Shown here in pieces: positions 1-8,003 of a stretch of DNA of 64,000 nucleotides; position 1 is the first letter of the stretch, and each line of letters starts with the position of its first letter. The position numbers and the translations under genes are program-made. The notes beneath the pieces were generated by a model, which had not been told where the DNA came from, searched no databases, and worked only from the letters and a program-made list of their open reading frames with translations. This stretch comes from Anaerolineales bacterium (GTDB lineage Bacteria; Chloroflexota; Anaerolineae; 4572-78; J111), in NCBI GenBank assembly GCA_015075405.1, contig JABTUK010000003.1, positions 1,178,001-1,242,000 of the forward strand, read 5' to 3'.

Positions 1-652
1 TCGCGCCCGTTTCGTTCCAGTCAATTTGCGTGATTGCGGTATTCAGCCTGACCTCTAACCCCTGCGCCAAAAATGTAGCCAGGGAGTCGTAACCATCATT
101 CACGTGAAAATCGTCGCCCCACCCGGCGGTATCTTTGCGCCGGTCAAGTCCCAAAGCCTGCGCACTCAACCGGGTGACATCGGCGGCTTCCACATTCGCC
201 AGCCGCCGCAAGGCAAATTGAGCGGCCAAATCATCAGCAGGAGCAAGGCTGATCATCAATTCTGCGGCGCTTTGCTCCGGCCCTTCGTAGTGTTCGACCA
301 GTTCATATAAATTTTCGGTTCGGGCCGGCACATCGCTGCTGGACGGCAATAAACGGCCCTGACAGGCAAAACGATAGGCTGTTGCCGAGTCTGCCAGCGC
401 TTCCGGCGGCCAGAGGGTCGCTGTCAGACCGGCTTGTCGGATTAAATCCCAGGTGACTGCTTTTTTGCCGTGAATGAACTCCGCCCCAAATTCAACAATA
501 CCGCGAGAGCGGTCGGTCCAGACACGTCCGCCCACCCGCTGACGCGCTTCCAGCGCCAAAGCGGGCAGCCCGGCTTGATGTAAGCGTTGAGCCGCAGCCA
601 GCCCGGCCATACCCGCCCCGATGATAACAATTTCACGCATAACAGTTGGCAT
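1..652 (-). CDS. Flavin-containing amine oxidase, N-terminal part (runs off left edge)
   Basis: Reading the minus strand from 652 gives an open frame to the window edge, about 217 codons. It opens MPTVMREIVIIGAGMAGLAA, a Rossmann dinucleotide-binding motif (GxGxxG), followed by a second family hallmark, ALEARQRVGGRVWTD, as in monoamine oxidase and polyamine oxidase-type flavoproteins. FAD binding is therefore well supported; the substrate (an amine or amino acid) cannot be told because the catalytic C-terminal part is missing. The start at 652 lies 3 nt after the stop of the SDR gene, so the two are probably cotranslated; an alternative ATG is at 640. The order RidA - SDR - amine oxidase suggests amine or imine chemistry, which is inference. 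Confidence 0.85.
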   Translation of the reverse strand, partial: MPTVMREIVIIGAGMAGLAAAQRLHQAGLPALALEARQRVGGRVWTDRSRGIVEFGAEFIHGKKAVTWDLIRQAGLTATLWPPEALADSATAYRFACQGRLLPSSSDVPARTENLYELVEHYEGPEQSAAELMISLAPADDLAAQFALRRLANVEAADVTRLSAQALGLDRRKDTAGWGDDFHVNDGYDSLATFLAQGLEVRLNTAITQIDWNETGA

Positions 653-655
653 AAA

Positions 656-1363
656 TTACCACTCAATTTGCTGGCGGTCTCTGAAAAAGCCGCCATTCGG
701 CCCGCCATTTGGCAGCATTGCCAGCCAGACAATGGTATCCGCGCCTTCTTCAACCGAGCGAGGCGCATACGCCCCGCCCATGTCTGTCCGTACCCAGCCG
801 GGGCAAACGGCATTGACCAGGATGTTTCTCCCCCTGACCCGCTGGGCCAGCATCAGGGTCAGTGCGTTGAGCGCGGTTTTCGACATGGCATAGGCCGGGG
901 TGTCACTGCCCATGCTGCTCAACTGCCCGCTGCCGGAGGAAACATTGACTATTCGCCCATAATTTTGCTTGAGCATCAACGGGACAAATTGCTGGCACAG
1001 CAGCAGCGGCCCATACACATTGGTCTCGATGGTGGTCCGAAAAACCTCCAACTCGACCTCCAGCACGTCGCGCCCTTCATCCAGGTAGAGCGCCGCGTTG
1101 TTGACCAGGACATCCGCCCGGCCCAGCTCGCGGACGACAAACTCGCGCAGTTGGCTGATGCTCTCTTCAGAAGTCACCTCGAGCGGGTGATAAATAATGT
1201 TGCCACCCGCCCGGCGAAGCGTCTCAGCCGCAGCTTGACCTTTGGCTTCATCGCGGCTGGTCAGCACCACCTGATAGCCCTGTTGGGCCAGTTGGCGGCA
1301 CGTTTCAAAGCCCAGGCCGCGATTTGCCCCGGTGACAACAGCCACCCGTGAAGTAGTTGCCAT
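656..1363 (-). CDS. Short-chain dehydrogenase/reductase (SDR)
   Basis: A 235-residue classical SDR that should catalyse NAD(P)H-dependent oxidation or reduction of a carbonyl or alcohol in the cytoplasm. Visible motifs in order: VVTGANRGLG (cofactor-binding TGxxxGxG) near residue 10, LVNNAA (NNAG-type structural motif) near 107, and the catalytic Ser with YAMSK (YxxxK) near 158. SRDEA after the second strand hints at NADP preference through the Arg, but this is weak. Length is normal for the family. It lies 9 nt after the RidA gene and 3 nt before the amine oxidase, so the three form one operon. The substrate is unknown. Confidence 0.9.
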   Translation of the reverse strand: MATTSRVAVVTGANRGLGFETCRQLAQQGYQVVLTSRDEAKGQAAAETLRRAGGNIIYHPLEVTSEESISQLREFVVRELGRADVLVNNAALYLDEGRDVLEVELEVFRTTIETNVYGPLLLCQQFVPLMLKQNYGRIVNVSSGSGQLSSMGSDTPAYAMSKTALNALTLMLAQRVRGRNILVNAVCPGWVRTDMGGAYAPRSVEEGADTIVWLAMLPNGGPNGGFFRDRQQIEW

Positions 1364-1372
1364 GCCTGAGCC

Positions 1373-1783
1373 TCAAGCGGGAATAACCGCCACCGCCTCG
1401 ATCTCGATTAGCAGGTCGGGGTGAGCCAGCCCACTCACCTGAACTGCCGTGCTGGCCGGCGGCTGCGCCGTGTTGATATACTGGTTGCGAATCTCGCGCA
1501 CGGCGGGCAGTTGTGACATGTCCAGCAGGTAATAGTTTAATTTAACCACCTGGGTAAAGTCGGCCCCGACAGACGCCAGGGCTGCTCGCAAATTGGCAAA
1601 AACCTGGTGAGCCTGCGCCGCCAAATCGCCCACACCGACGACTTTGCCCTCCGCGTCGAAGGCAATCTGGCCGGAAATATAAACCGTTTTGCCGCCCGTC
1701 ACCTCGACCACGTGGGTATAGCCGGTGGGTTGAGAGATGGCAGCAGGATTGATCAAACGAATGCTCGGATTTTGGCTGGTCAT
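1373..1783 (-). CDS. RidA/YjgF/YER057c family protein
   Basis: A 136-residue Rid-family protein. RidA members hydrolyse reactive enamine/imine intermediates released by PLP enzymes; other Rid subfamilies have different or unknown roles. Family features are the YTHVVEVTGGKTVYISGQIA segment near residue 22 and the C-terminal block with ALASVGADFTQVVKL and the ALAHPDLLIEIEAVAVI-like end. The Arg that binds the carboxylate in canonical RidA (around R105) is not obvious: the region reads STAVQVSGLAHPDLLIEIEA, so a non-archetypal Rid subfamily is likely. AAGGAGA precedes the ATG at 1783. It sits just downstream of a PLP aminotransferase gene on the same strand, a sensible functional partner, although a repeat-filled gap of about 200 bp separates them. 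Confidence 0.88.
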   Translation of the reverse strand: MTSQNPSIRLINPAAISQPTGYTHVVEVTGGKTVYISGQIAFDAEGKVVGVGDLAAQAHQVFANLRAALASVGADFTQVVKLNYYLLDMSQLPAVREIRNQYINTAQPPASTAVQVSGLAHPDLLIEIEAVAVIPA

Positions 1784-1837
1784 GAGTTGTCTCCTTGATA
1801 ACGACTAAAATTCGGTGTTGCGTGTTGCACTATGGGT

Positions 1838-1932
1838 CATGTCATTTCGAGACCGAAGGTCGAGAAATCCCCAGGGCGCAACATTTAAAAGTAAGGTTGC
1901 AGAGGATTTCTCCCTACGGTCGAAATGACATG
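1838..1932. repeat. Hairpin repeat, CATGTCATTTCGAG family, copy 1
   Basis: Arms CATGTCATTTCGA and TCGAAATGACATG lie at the two ends, with GAGAAATCC and GGATTTCTC as inner arms. A second copy with the same outer arms lies at 7893-7987, and in both the right end continues as CTGAGCAG. It fills the gap between the aminotransferase and RidA genes. Confidence 0.8.
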
Positions 1933-1986
1933 GCTGAGCAGTTACCATCTTGCATAATATTAACACCAGACGCAACACGTTCCGGC

Positions 1987-3144
1987 CTAACTCAGTCGTC
2001 TGACCCCACTGGCTTGCAGTTCTGCCAGACATTTGGCGGTGCGCTCCAGCCCGGCGGCGAAGACGGTTGGATTTTGACCAATACCCAGGCGGAGATGGTA
2101 CTCGAAGCCAAAGGCGGAACCGGGAGCCAACATTACACTATATTCCTCGGCCAGCTTGTTAGCCAGTTCCAGCGAAGGAATATCTAGGTTGTAGCGCAGC
2201 AGGGCCAGCAAGCCTCCGCGTGGCGGAATCCAGGAGACAATATCGGCGTGCTGGGCCATCCAGGCCGTGGCGCAGGCCAGGTTTTGGCTGATGATAGCGT
2301 GATTGCGCTCGACCACTCGCTCGCGGCGCTTGACAGCCAGAACGGCCAGGGCGTCGTTGAGTTTACCCGGACTCAGCGATACATAATCACGCATGGCCCA
2401 GCATTGAGCAATCAAATCCGCCGGCCCGGCGATCCAGCCGATACGCAGCCCCGGCAGGCCAAACGGCTTGGACAGCGTGCCAACGCTGATCCCGGCCGGT
2501 CCCTGGTTAACCATCGGCGGGGCAAAATCATCGCCGCCGGGGACGGTCAGCCAGCGGTAGGCTTCATCGCCCAAAACTTTCGCCCCCACCGACTCGGCCA
2601 GGGCGTAAATGCGCCGGACATCTGCGGTGGAGAGCATGGCCCCGGTGGGGTTGTGGGGGGTATTGATCACAATCAGGCGGGTCTGTTGGGTGACCAGCCG
2701 CTCCAGTTCGTCCAGATCGTAACGGAAGCCATTTTCGGGCCGGAGTTTCCAGAGCGAGACCTCGCAGCCAATGGCGCGGGGCACGCTGTAAAGCTGCTGG
2801 TAAGCCGGGTAGACCGCCACCACGTGGTCGCCGGGGTCGAGCAGGGTATTGAAAAGCAGAAAATTGGCTTCAATCGCCCCAGTGGTAATCAAAATGTTCT
2901 GCGGGCCGCAGTTATCATAGGTGGCGGCCAGCAGCGACCGCAGTTCCAGCGAGCCGGGGGCTTCGCTGTAACCCAGGGGCATTTCCAGCAGCCGTTGCAG
3001 GATCTCGTCCCGCTTTTCGGGCGGCTCAAATTGCAGCAGGTCGTTAACCGTCAGCGGCAAAATCCCGCTTTCGGCAATATCGTATTTAACGTGCATTTCG
3101 TAGGTGGTCATCCACCGTTCGAGGGCAAAGGTTTCAATTTTCAA
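1987..3144 (-). CDS. PLP-dependent aminotransferase, class I/II (capreomycidine synthase-like)
   Basis: A fold-type I aminotransferase of about 385 residues. Recognisable elements are NTPHNPTGAML (substrate/PLP loop), DEAYR (PLP-binding Asp/Tyr region), GTLSKPFGLPGLRIGW with the Schiff-base Lys in SK, and a C-terminal Arg region (LRLGIG). The N-terminus ESGILPLTVNDLL and the ERW-type segment before it resemble the branch containing capreomycidine synthase-like enzymes. I chose the TTG at 3144 because an AGAAGGG lies about 9 nt upstream and the family-conserved segment KIETFALERW starts there; ATGs at 3111 and 3096 would cut it. The longer upstream frame overlaps the radical SAM gene and is not real. 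Only 25 nt separate it from that gene, so they are probably cotranscribed. Substrate unknown. Confidence 0.88.
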   Translation of the reverse strand: MKIETFALERWMTTYEMHVKYDIAESGILPLTVNDLLQFEPPEKRDEILQRLLEMPLGYSEAPGSLELRSLLAATYDNCGPQNILITTGAIEANFLLFNTLLDPGDHVVAVYPAYQQLYSVPRAIGCEVSLWKLRPENGFRYDLDELERLVTQQTRLIVINTPHNPTGAMLSTADVRRIYALAESVGAKVLGDEAYRWLTVPGGDDFAPPMVNQGPAGISVGTLSKPFGLPGLRIGWIAGPADLIAQCWAMRDYVSLSPGKLNDALAVLAVKRRERVVERNHAIISQNLACATAWMAQHADIVSWIPPRGGLLALLRYNLDIPSLELANKLAEEYSVMLAPGSAFGFEYHLRLGIGQNPTVFAAGLERTAKCLAELQASGVRRLS

Positions 3145-3169
3145 TTCAATTTTCCCTTCTAAGGAGGGG

Positions 3170-4690
3170 CTAGGCCGCCGTCGCTTCTCTTTCGCCCAGG
3201 CCGAGCAGCATGTTGGCGGCGGTTTTGAGGTAATAGGGGAAGCGCTGCCAGGTATCTTTGCGGACGGCGATACGGGCGATGCGTTTGGGGCGCAGGTAAA
3301 AACGGCGGTGGGCCTCGTGCCACTTGCGTTCGACGGTTTCTTTGTCCAGGTCGCCAAAGGCAAAGTGGGCCTTGTCATCCTGGATGGCAATCTGCGACCA
3401 ATCCATGCTATCGGAGAAAACATCGCCGTGCTTTTTGAGCGTTTCCCACATCTCGGTGCCGGGGAAGGGCGCGGCCATCATAAAGTGGGCCAGGTCGGGG
3501 TCGAGTTCCAGCGACAGCCGGATGGTTTTTTCCATGGACTCTTCGGTTTCGCCGGGCATGCCAAAGATGAAAAAACCCATGGTTTGCAGCTTGGCCTCTT
3601 TTGACCATTTGAAGGCCTGGCGGACCATGTCCACTGTTTGGCCTTTTTTGATCACGTGGCGCAGCATCCAGTCGTCGCCGTTCTCTACCCCAAAGCCGAC
3701 CCGCTTGCAGCCGGCCTGTTTCATCAGTTTGAACAGTTCGGCGTCGGTGTTATTGACCTTCATGCCGTGAATCGTCACCCAGGGTACGTGGTTGAGGTTG
3801 GCTTTAATCAGCGCCCGGCACAACTCTTTGGCCCGGTTTTTGTCCAGGTTCCAGATGTCGTCGGTGATGCCGATTTCGGTCGCGCCCAAATCTTTGACCA
3901 GCCACTCCCACTCGGCGATAACATTATCCACGCTGCGCCCGCGCCAGGTGTCGCCGGTGATGGGCTTGGAACAGTAAGTGCATTTATACGGGCAGCCCCG
4001 AGAGGTGACAATAGTGAAGGCGCGGGCGTTCATATCCAGCCCATCGGTCAGCGGGTTGAGGTTGGTGTAACGGTCAATCTTGAACATATGAAACGCCGGA
4101 AAAGGGATGGCGTCAATGTCGTCGGGCAGCGGGCGGTCGAGGTTGTGCTTGATTTTGCCCGCTTTGTCTCGCCACGACAGGCCGAGGATGCTGCCCCAAC
4201 CGGCGGCGGGATCGAAGAGGCGGGGTGTCAGGTATCGCGTGTCAGGTGTCACGGGCAAGCTGTTGCTACCTGACACTTGAAACTTGAAACTTGACACTTC
4301 TTTTTCTAACGCCCGCATGATCTCAATAATAGTATATTCGCCTTCGCCACGTACTACCAGATCAACTTCTGGCTTCTCCATTGATTCGTGCGGCATGAGG
4401 GTCAGATGCGGCCCGCCGAGAATGGTGATCGCCCCGTGCTTTTTGGCCGTTCGGGCCGCTTCCCAGGCTTGCGCAATCAGCGGGGTCGGCGCGGACAGAC
4501 AAACGACGTCAAACGGATCGCGGGCCAGCTTCTCATCCAGCGACTCGATGTCCGACTCGACCGAAGCATCCCAGATTTCACATTCATAGCCATGCGCCAG
4601 CAGCGAGCCGGCCAGGTAGCCCAGGCCCATATGAATGTGTTTGCGGCTGTTCCAGACCTCGGATTCGGGGCTGGCAAGTAAAACTTTCAA
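3170..4690 (-). CDS. B12-binding radical SAM protein (BchE-like architecture), 1
   Basis: A 506-residue protein with an N-terminal cobalamin-binding-like Rossmann domain (MKVLLASPESE, then LGGPHLTLMPHE near residue 92) and a radical SAM core with the 4Fe-4S motif in TSRGCPYKCTYCSK (CxxxCxxC). Such proteins carry out methylations, cyclisations or other radical reactions; the specific reaction is unknown. The C-terminal block RRFYLRPKRIARIAVRKDTW is shared with the paralogue at 5955-7445. Start is TTG at 4690 with GGAGG 6 nt upstream. Residues of roughly 133-158 (SSFKFQVSGSNSLPV and following) are encoded by a repetitive hairpin sequence at 4225-4301 absent from the paralogue. It is followed at 25 nt by the aminotransferase. 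Confidence 0.9.
   Translation of the reverse strand: MKVLLASPESEVWNSRKHIHMGLGYLAGSLLAHGYECEIWDASVESDIESLDEKLARDPFDVVCLSAPTPLIAQAWEAARTAKKHGAITILGGPHLTLMPHESMEKPEVDLVVRGEGEYTIIEIMRALEKEVSSFKFQVSGSNSLPVTPDTRYLTPRLFDPAAGWGSILGLSWRDKAGKIKHNLDRPLPDDIDAIPFPAFHMFKIDRYTNLNPLTDGLDMNARAFTIVTSRGCPYKCTYCSKPITGDTWRGRSVDNVIAEWEWLVKDLGATEIGITDDIWNLDKNRAKELCRALIKANLNHVPWVTIHGMKVNNTDAELFKLMKQAGCKRVGFGVENGDDWMLRHVIKKGQTVDMVRQAFKWSKEAKLQTMGFFIFGMPGETEESMEKTIRLSLELDPDLAHFMMAAPFPGTEMWETLKKHGDVFSDSMDWSQIAIQDDKAHFAFGDLDKETVERKWHEAHRRFYLRPKRIARIAVRKDTWQRFPYYLKTAANMLLGLGEREATAA
4225..4301. repeat. STRR-like heptad repeat read in frame inside a radical SAM gene
   Basis: The DNA repeats GTGTCAGG and AACTTGA-type heptads and contains an inverted pair GTGTCAGGTA (4225-4234) / TACCTGACAC (4267-4276). 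The same GTGTCAGGTGTCA wording occurs intergenically at 21182-21216. Translation continues through it without a stop or frameshift. Confidence 0.8.
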
Positions 4691-4740
4691 TTATTCCTCC
4701 AATTTATGGCTCAATATTCTTTATCAACTCAGCCAAGTCA

Positions 4741-4983
4741 TCATACTGATACAAGTTCTTGTTCCAGATTCTCAAGGGAGATCATTTCGACCTCGCCATT
4801 AGCACGTTTTTGCAACCATTCCTGTAAAATCGCTCGGTCTTCTTGATCTTCCAGCAATTCAATCAACTGACTCCAAGAGCCAAGCAGAGCCTCCCAAACC
4901 GGCAAGGGCACAAGCACATCCGTTTTGTCACCCTTTGTATCTAACACATACCGCACTGTGGCCAGAGCTTCTTTTATGGTCAT
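4741..4983 (-). CDS. Small antitoxin-like protein
   Basis: An 80-residue acidic protein starting MTIKEALATVRYVLDTKG and then VLVPLPVWEALL, with a charged C-terminal helix. The layout resembles small Phd/YefM- or RelB-like antitoxin proteins in which a short strand (DVLVPLPVWE) follows an N-terminal helix, but I cannot assign a family firmly. AGGGAG precedes the ATG at 4983, 20 nt after the EEP gene, and the radical SAM gene follows 50 nt later. No toxin gene is adjacent. In another frame the DNA just before and after its stop reads LRIWNKNLYQYDDLAELIKNIEP and then stops, possibly the tail of a lost partner. Confidence 0.5.
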   Translation of the reverse strand: MTIKEALATVRYVLDTKGDKTDVLVPLPVWEALLGSWSQLIELLEDQEDRAILQEWLQKRANGEVEMISLENLEQELVSV

Positions 4984-5003
4984 AGTCTTTCTCCCTGGCT
5001 AAA

Positions 5004-5750
5004 TTATACCTGACGACCCCCTGGCGTGTAAAGGTTGAAGGTTGCTACCACCGGGTTGTGATCGCTCAATACCTCCCAGCCTTCTGAGATGATCTGGCAA
5101 GACTCTAAAAGGTGGCTCCAAGCTACCGGAGCAAAGATTCCATCACAGTGATAAGGAGTAGTTTTGTTTGTGCCCCAACGCAAAGTTTGAGCCAAAGGCT
5201 GATCCGGGTTGGCTGTTTGCCAACAACTTTTTAGGCCAAATTCATTGCTCAAACGGGCCAGGACAGCTTCATTTGCTTTGCCTGTCTTCATTTCCTCGCC
5301 ATCGTGCCGAAAACTGGCCGCAATATTAAAATCGCCGCCGATGAGCAGGTCAGCATCAGCGGGTAATTTGGCAATCTCATTAAGAATCAGGTGCATTTCT
5401 TTGATGTAATTGCTGCCTTTTCTGGATGGCCCATGCACACTAAACACGCGCAGCGCACGCGGCCAAGCCAGATCGTTGATTTCCGCGCCAACCACCCATC
5501 CTTCATATCCTGGCAAGTCGAGCGGTCTCATTTCGCCGTCTCTGATAAACAGAGCACTGCCCCATCTATGGTTGACCGGATGCCAGATAAATCTGTCTGG
5601 ATTGATCTGATACTGCGGCACTTCCAACTTTGGATCGCGGGTTTCCTGGGCAAAAACGATGTCAGGCGCAAAATTGGTCAATATTTTTGACCATTGATTT
5701 TGCTCCCCTCTTTTACCGCCGGCGCGAAAGTTGTAGGTGACAAGTCTCAT
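5004..5750 (-). CDS. Endonuclease/exonuclease/phosphatase (EEP) family protein
   Basis: A 248-residue EEP-fold metal-dependent phosphoesterase. Visible catalytic and metal-site motifs in order: TYNFRAGG (Asn), FAQETRD (metal-binding Glu, near residue 36), VHGPSRKG, LLIGGDFN (GDxN near 130), HCDGIF and the terminal SDHNPVV (general base His with Asp). Members cleave phosphodiesters in nucleic acids, lipids or small molecules; the substrate cannot be read from sequence. No signal peptide or membrane segment is seen, so it is probably cytoplasmic. It heads a compact run EEP - small protein - radical SAM - aminotransferase with gaps of 20, 50 and 25 nt, so it is probably part of that operon. Confidence 0.85.
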   Translation of the reverse strand: MRLVTYNFRAGGKRGEQNQWSKILTNFAPDIVFAQETRDPKLEVPQYQINPDRFIWHPVNHRWGSALFIRDGEMRPLDLPGYEGWVVGAEINDLAWPRALRVFSVHGPSRKGSNYIKEMHLILNEIAKLPADADLLIGGDFNIAASFRHDGEEMKTGKANEAVLARLSNEFGLKSCWQTANPDQPLAQTLRWGTNKTTPYHCDGIFAPVAWSHLLESCQIISEGWEVLSDHNPVVATFNLYTPGGRQV

Positions 5751-5767
5751 GGTTGAGTCAAGAGCTG

Positions 5768-5786
5768 ACAGGTTTTAAAAACCTGT
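5768..5786. repeat. Perfect inverted repeat upstream of the EEP gene
   Basis: ACAGGTTTT and AAAACCTGT with a one-base centre. It is A/T rich at the core and lies 18 nt upstream of the EEP start codon, so it may be a hairpin repeat or an operator. Confidence 0.55.
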
Positions 5787-5817
5787 AAACCTGAGTTCGA
5801 TATTTTAGCGAAAGTCA

Positions 5818-5926
5818 CCCTTCGATACGGGCTAACGCCCGCTTCGCGTCAGGATGATTTTCGGCCCGTTTATCGCATCCTGAGTAGCTCTGAGCGAAGC
5901 GAGGGGCGTATCGAAGAGTGCGATTT
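5818..5926. repeat. Nested palindromic repeat (CTTCGATACG ends)
   Basis: Ends read CTTCGATACG and CGTATCGAAG. Inside them TCAGGATG pairs with CATCCTGA and GCTTCGC with GCGAAGC, so the whole of about 108 bp can fold. It lies between the second radical SAM gene and the EEP gene, where it could act as a transcript end or a mobile hairpin. Confidence 0.7.
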
Positions 5927-5954
5927 AGAAAACTCAGAACTCAGGTTATAAAGT

Positions 5955-7445
5955 CTAAATCACCTGGGCGCTCTCGACGGCCTGGCGCAGTTCGGTCTTT
6001 TCCTTTTTGGGGAAGATGGTGTTGAAGGCCACTTTGAAGGTGCGCCGCCAGTTGATCCAGAAATCTTTGCGGCTCAGGGTCATGGCAATGCGGTGCGGGC
6101 GCAAATAAAAGCGGCGATAGGCTTCTTTCCACTTGCGCTGGACCAGTTCGGCGGTCATATCGCCCAATTCGTAGCGGGCGCGCCCATCAAAGAAAACGTA
6201 ATCTTCCCAATCCTCCAGCAGCAACCGGCCCTGACGTTTGGCAATCTCATAAACTTTGGTGCCGGGGTAGGGTGTCATCATGGAGAAGTTGGCGATGAGC
6301 GGGTCCACTTCGCAGGCAAATTTGATGGTCCGGTCCATAGACTCCTCGGTGTCGCCGGGCAAGCCGATGATGAAGAAGCCGATGGTTTCCAGGTTGACCG
6401 CCTTGGCGTTTTTGAAGGCCTGGCGGATGGTGTCGTGGTCAATTTTCTTGTCAATCGAGAGCAGCACGTCGGGGTCGCCGCTTTCCACGCCAAAGGCGAC
6501 GCGCTTCAGGCCGGCCTTTTTCAATTTGCCCAACAGTTCCTTGGTGGCCAGGTTGGCCCGGATGCCGTTGACAAAGATCCAGGGGACGTGGTTGACCTTG
6601 TGTTCGATAAACAGGTCGGCCATACGTTCCAGGCGATCCACCTGAATATTGGCCGAGTCGTCAAGCACGCCGATTTCCTGCGCCCCCAGGTTGTGGACCA
6701 GGTGCTGCCACTCGGCCAGCACGCTTTCGGGGCTGCGGGCGCGCCATTTGATGGGCATGATGCTCTGCGAGCAGAAGGTGCAGCGATAGGGACAGCCACG
6801 CGAGGTCATGACCGAGAAGGATTTGGAGCCGTCAATGGCGTCGGTGGCCGGCTGGAGGTTGGTGTAACGCTCCATTTTAAAGAAATGATAGGCCGGGAAG
6901 GGCAGCGTGTCCAAATCGGCGATGGCCGGATGATCGGGGTTGTGGCGCTCCTGGCCGTCGAAGGTGTAGTAGCTGATGCCCAGCAGCGAGTCGAGCAACG
7001 CCTGCTGCGGGTCCAGCAGGTCACGGGCGGCAAAGTGGGGGTTGCCTTTCTGGGCGCGCTCGATGATCTCGCATAGCTTCACCCAGACCGCCTCGCCTTC
7101 GCCGCGCACCACCACATCCACTTCGGGGCGTTTGGCGCTTTCGGCGGGCAAAACGGACACGTGGGGACCGCCCAGCACCACCGGGATGTCGGCAATAGAT
7201 TTAACCGCCTGGGCGGTGCGCCAGGCCGATTTGACCTGGGGCGTGTTGGCGGTGATGCCGACAATTTCGGGCCGGAAGCGGCGTACCGCCTCGGTAATTG
7301 GCTCGTCTTCAACATCGGCATCAAAAACCATGACCTCGTCGCCACGCTGCTCCGAGACAGCGGCCAGGTAGGCCAGCCCCAAATGGGGCGTTGTCCGAGT
7401 ATCAATGGGCAGGTGAAAACGAGGGTTTACAATCATAACACGCAT
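5955..7445 (-). CDS. B12-binding radical SAM protein (BchE-like architecture), 2
   Basis: A 496-residue paralogue of the protein at 3170-4690. The N-terminal cobalamin-binding-like domain begins MRVMIVNPRFHLP and contains VLGGPHVSVLPAESA near residue 90; the radical SAM domain carries TSRGCPYRCTFCSQS (CxxxCxxC) and a C-terminal block RRFYLRPHRIAMTLSRKDFW. Shared intermediate motifs with paralogue 1 are VVRGEGE, PFPAYHFFKMERYTNLQP and GFFIIGLPGDTEESMDRTI. The reaction is unknown; BchE (anaerobic Mg-protoporphyrin ester cyclase) and hopanoid-modifying enzymes share this architecture, but nothing here identifies such a substrate. A GAGGAGG lies upstream of the ATG. A conserved AT-rich box 60 nt upstream recurs before the third radical SAM gene. 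Confidence 0.9.
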   Translation of the reverse strand: MRVMIVNPRFHLPIDTRTTPHLGLAYLAAVSEQRGDEVMVFDADVEDEPITEAVRRFRPEIVGITANTPQVKSAWRTAQAVKSIADIPVVLGGPHVSVLPAESAKRPEVDVVVRGEGEAVWVKLCEIIERAQKGNPHFAARDLLDPQQALLDSLLGISYYTFDGQERHNPDHPAIADLDTLPFPAYHFFKMERYTNLQPATDAIDGSKSFSVMTSRGCPYRCTFCSQSIMPIKWRARSPESVLAEWQHLVHNLGAQEIGVLDDSANIQVDRLERMADLFIEHKVNHVPWIFVNGIRANLATKELLGKLKKAGLKRVAFGVESGDPDVLLSIDKKIDHDTIRQAFKNAKAVNLETIGFFIIGLPGDTEESMDRTIKFACEVDPLIANFSMMTPYPGTKVYEIAKRQGRLLLEDWEDYVFFDGRARYELGDMTAELVQRKWKEAYRRFYLRPHRIAMTLSRKDFWINWRRTFKVAFNTIFPKKEKTELRQAVESAQVI

Positions 7446-7504
7446 AGGAAATTTACCTCCTCAGAGCAAAAGGCTGCCGGTACAGGCCGCCCAAGATGTG
7501 TCGT

Positions 7505-7537
7505 AATTTTTATAAATATCACTATAATAATTTTTCT
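7505..7537 (-). promoter_or_regulatory. Conserved AT-rich box upstream of radical SAM gene 2
   Basis: This 33-bp stretch matches 27 of 33 positions with 9790-9822, upstream of radical SAM gene 3; the longest shared block is ACTATAATAATTT. Read toward the gene it includes TATTATAGT. It is about 60 nt upstream of the ATG, so a shared promoter or operator is likely. Confidence 0.5.
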
Positions 7538-7566
7538 ATTCTATATCAGGCTAAAGCTCAAGGCAA
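7538..7566 (-). promoter_or_regulatory. Candidate promoter of radical SAM gene 2
   Basis: On the minus strand TTGCCT (7566-7561) and TAGAAT (7543-7538) are separated by 17 nt, resembling a sigma-70-type promoter directly above the conserved AT-rich box. Confidence 0.35.
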
Positions 7567-7604
7567 AATCCGACTTGAGGGTTGACAAATTTTAGATGCA
7601 AACT

Positions 7605-7877
7605 CTACATCGAGTGGGGAACTTGGTTGGAATGGGCGGCCATTTCTCGGCCCGGTTCGGTCAGCGAGTAGGTAGCGGCTGGAAATTTTTGATTGCTGAT
7701 AATATAGCCGCGCCGCAGCAGCGCCTCAACAAGCCGCTTTTGCACCGGCTCAACCTGGCCCGCCAGGGAATGTAATTGGTAAATCTTGGTTCCATCCAGG
7801 TAGCGCTGCGATTTCAGGGTAGAGCCGTCAGCCAGAGCGCAAAGTATTTTGATTTCGGCTTTTGACGGTTTGAGCAT
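7605..7877 (-). CDS. Small winged-helix-like protein
   Basis: A 90-residue protein of unrecognised family. The pattern of an N-terminal helix (KPSKAEIKILCALADG), a second helix pair (VQKRLVEALLRRGYI) and a beta-type wing ending ATYSLTEPGREMA resembles a winged-helix DNA-binding domain; TYSLTEPGRE is typical of the wing and last strand in such proteins. It sits between radical SAM genes 2 and 3, downstream of the 68-residue protein gene but separated by a hairpin repeat, so cotranscription is uncertain. A local regulator is possible, but that is inference. Confidence 0.55.
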   Translation of the reverse strand: MLKPSKAEIKILCALADGSTLKSQRYLDGTKIYQLHSLAGQVEPVQKRLVEALLRRGYIISNQKFPAATYSLTEPGREMAAHSNQVPHSM

Positions 7878-7892
7878 CTAACCCCTCAACCT

Positions 7893-7987
7893 CATGTCAT
7901 TTCGAGACCGAAGGTCGAGAAATCTCCAAGTTACAGCTACTAAAGGACTTAAAGATTTCTCCCCGCTGCGCGGGGAGAAATGACATG
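7893..7987. repeat. Hairpin repeat, CATGTCATTTCGAG family, copy 2
   Basis: Same outer arms as 1838-1932 (CATGTCATTTCGAG ... GAAATGACATG), with a GC-rich inner hairpin (CCCCGCTGCGCGGGG) near the right end. It separates the small-protein gene at 8004 from the winged-helix-like gene. Confidence 0.8.
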
Positions 7988-8003
7988 CCTGAGCAGGTAC
8001 AAA

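Noticed and set aside
2248..3162. 304-codon plus-strand frame opposite the aminotransferase
   Set aside because: The minus strand has the PLP motifs (NPTG, SKPFG); the plus frame has no family features.
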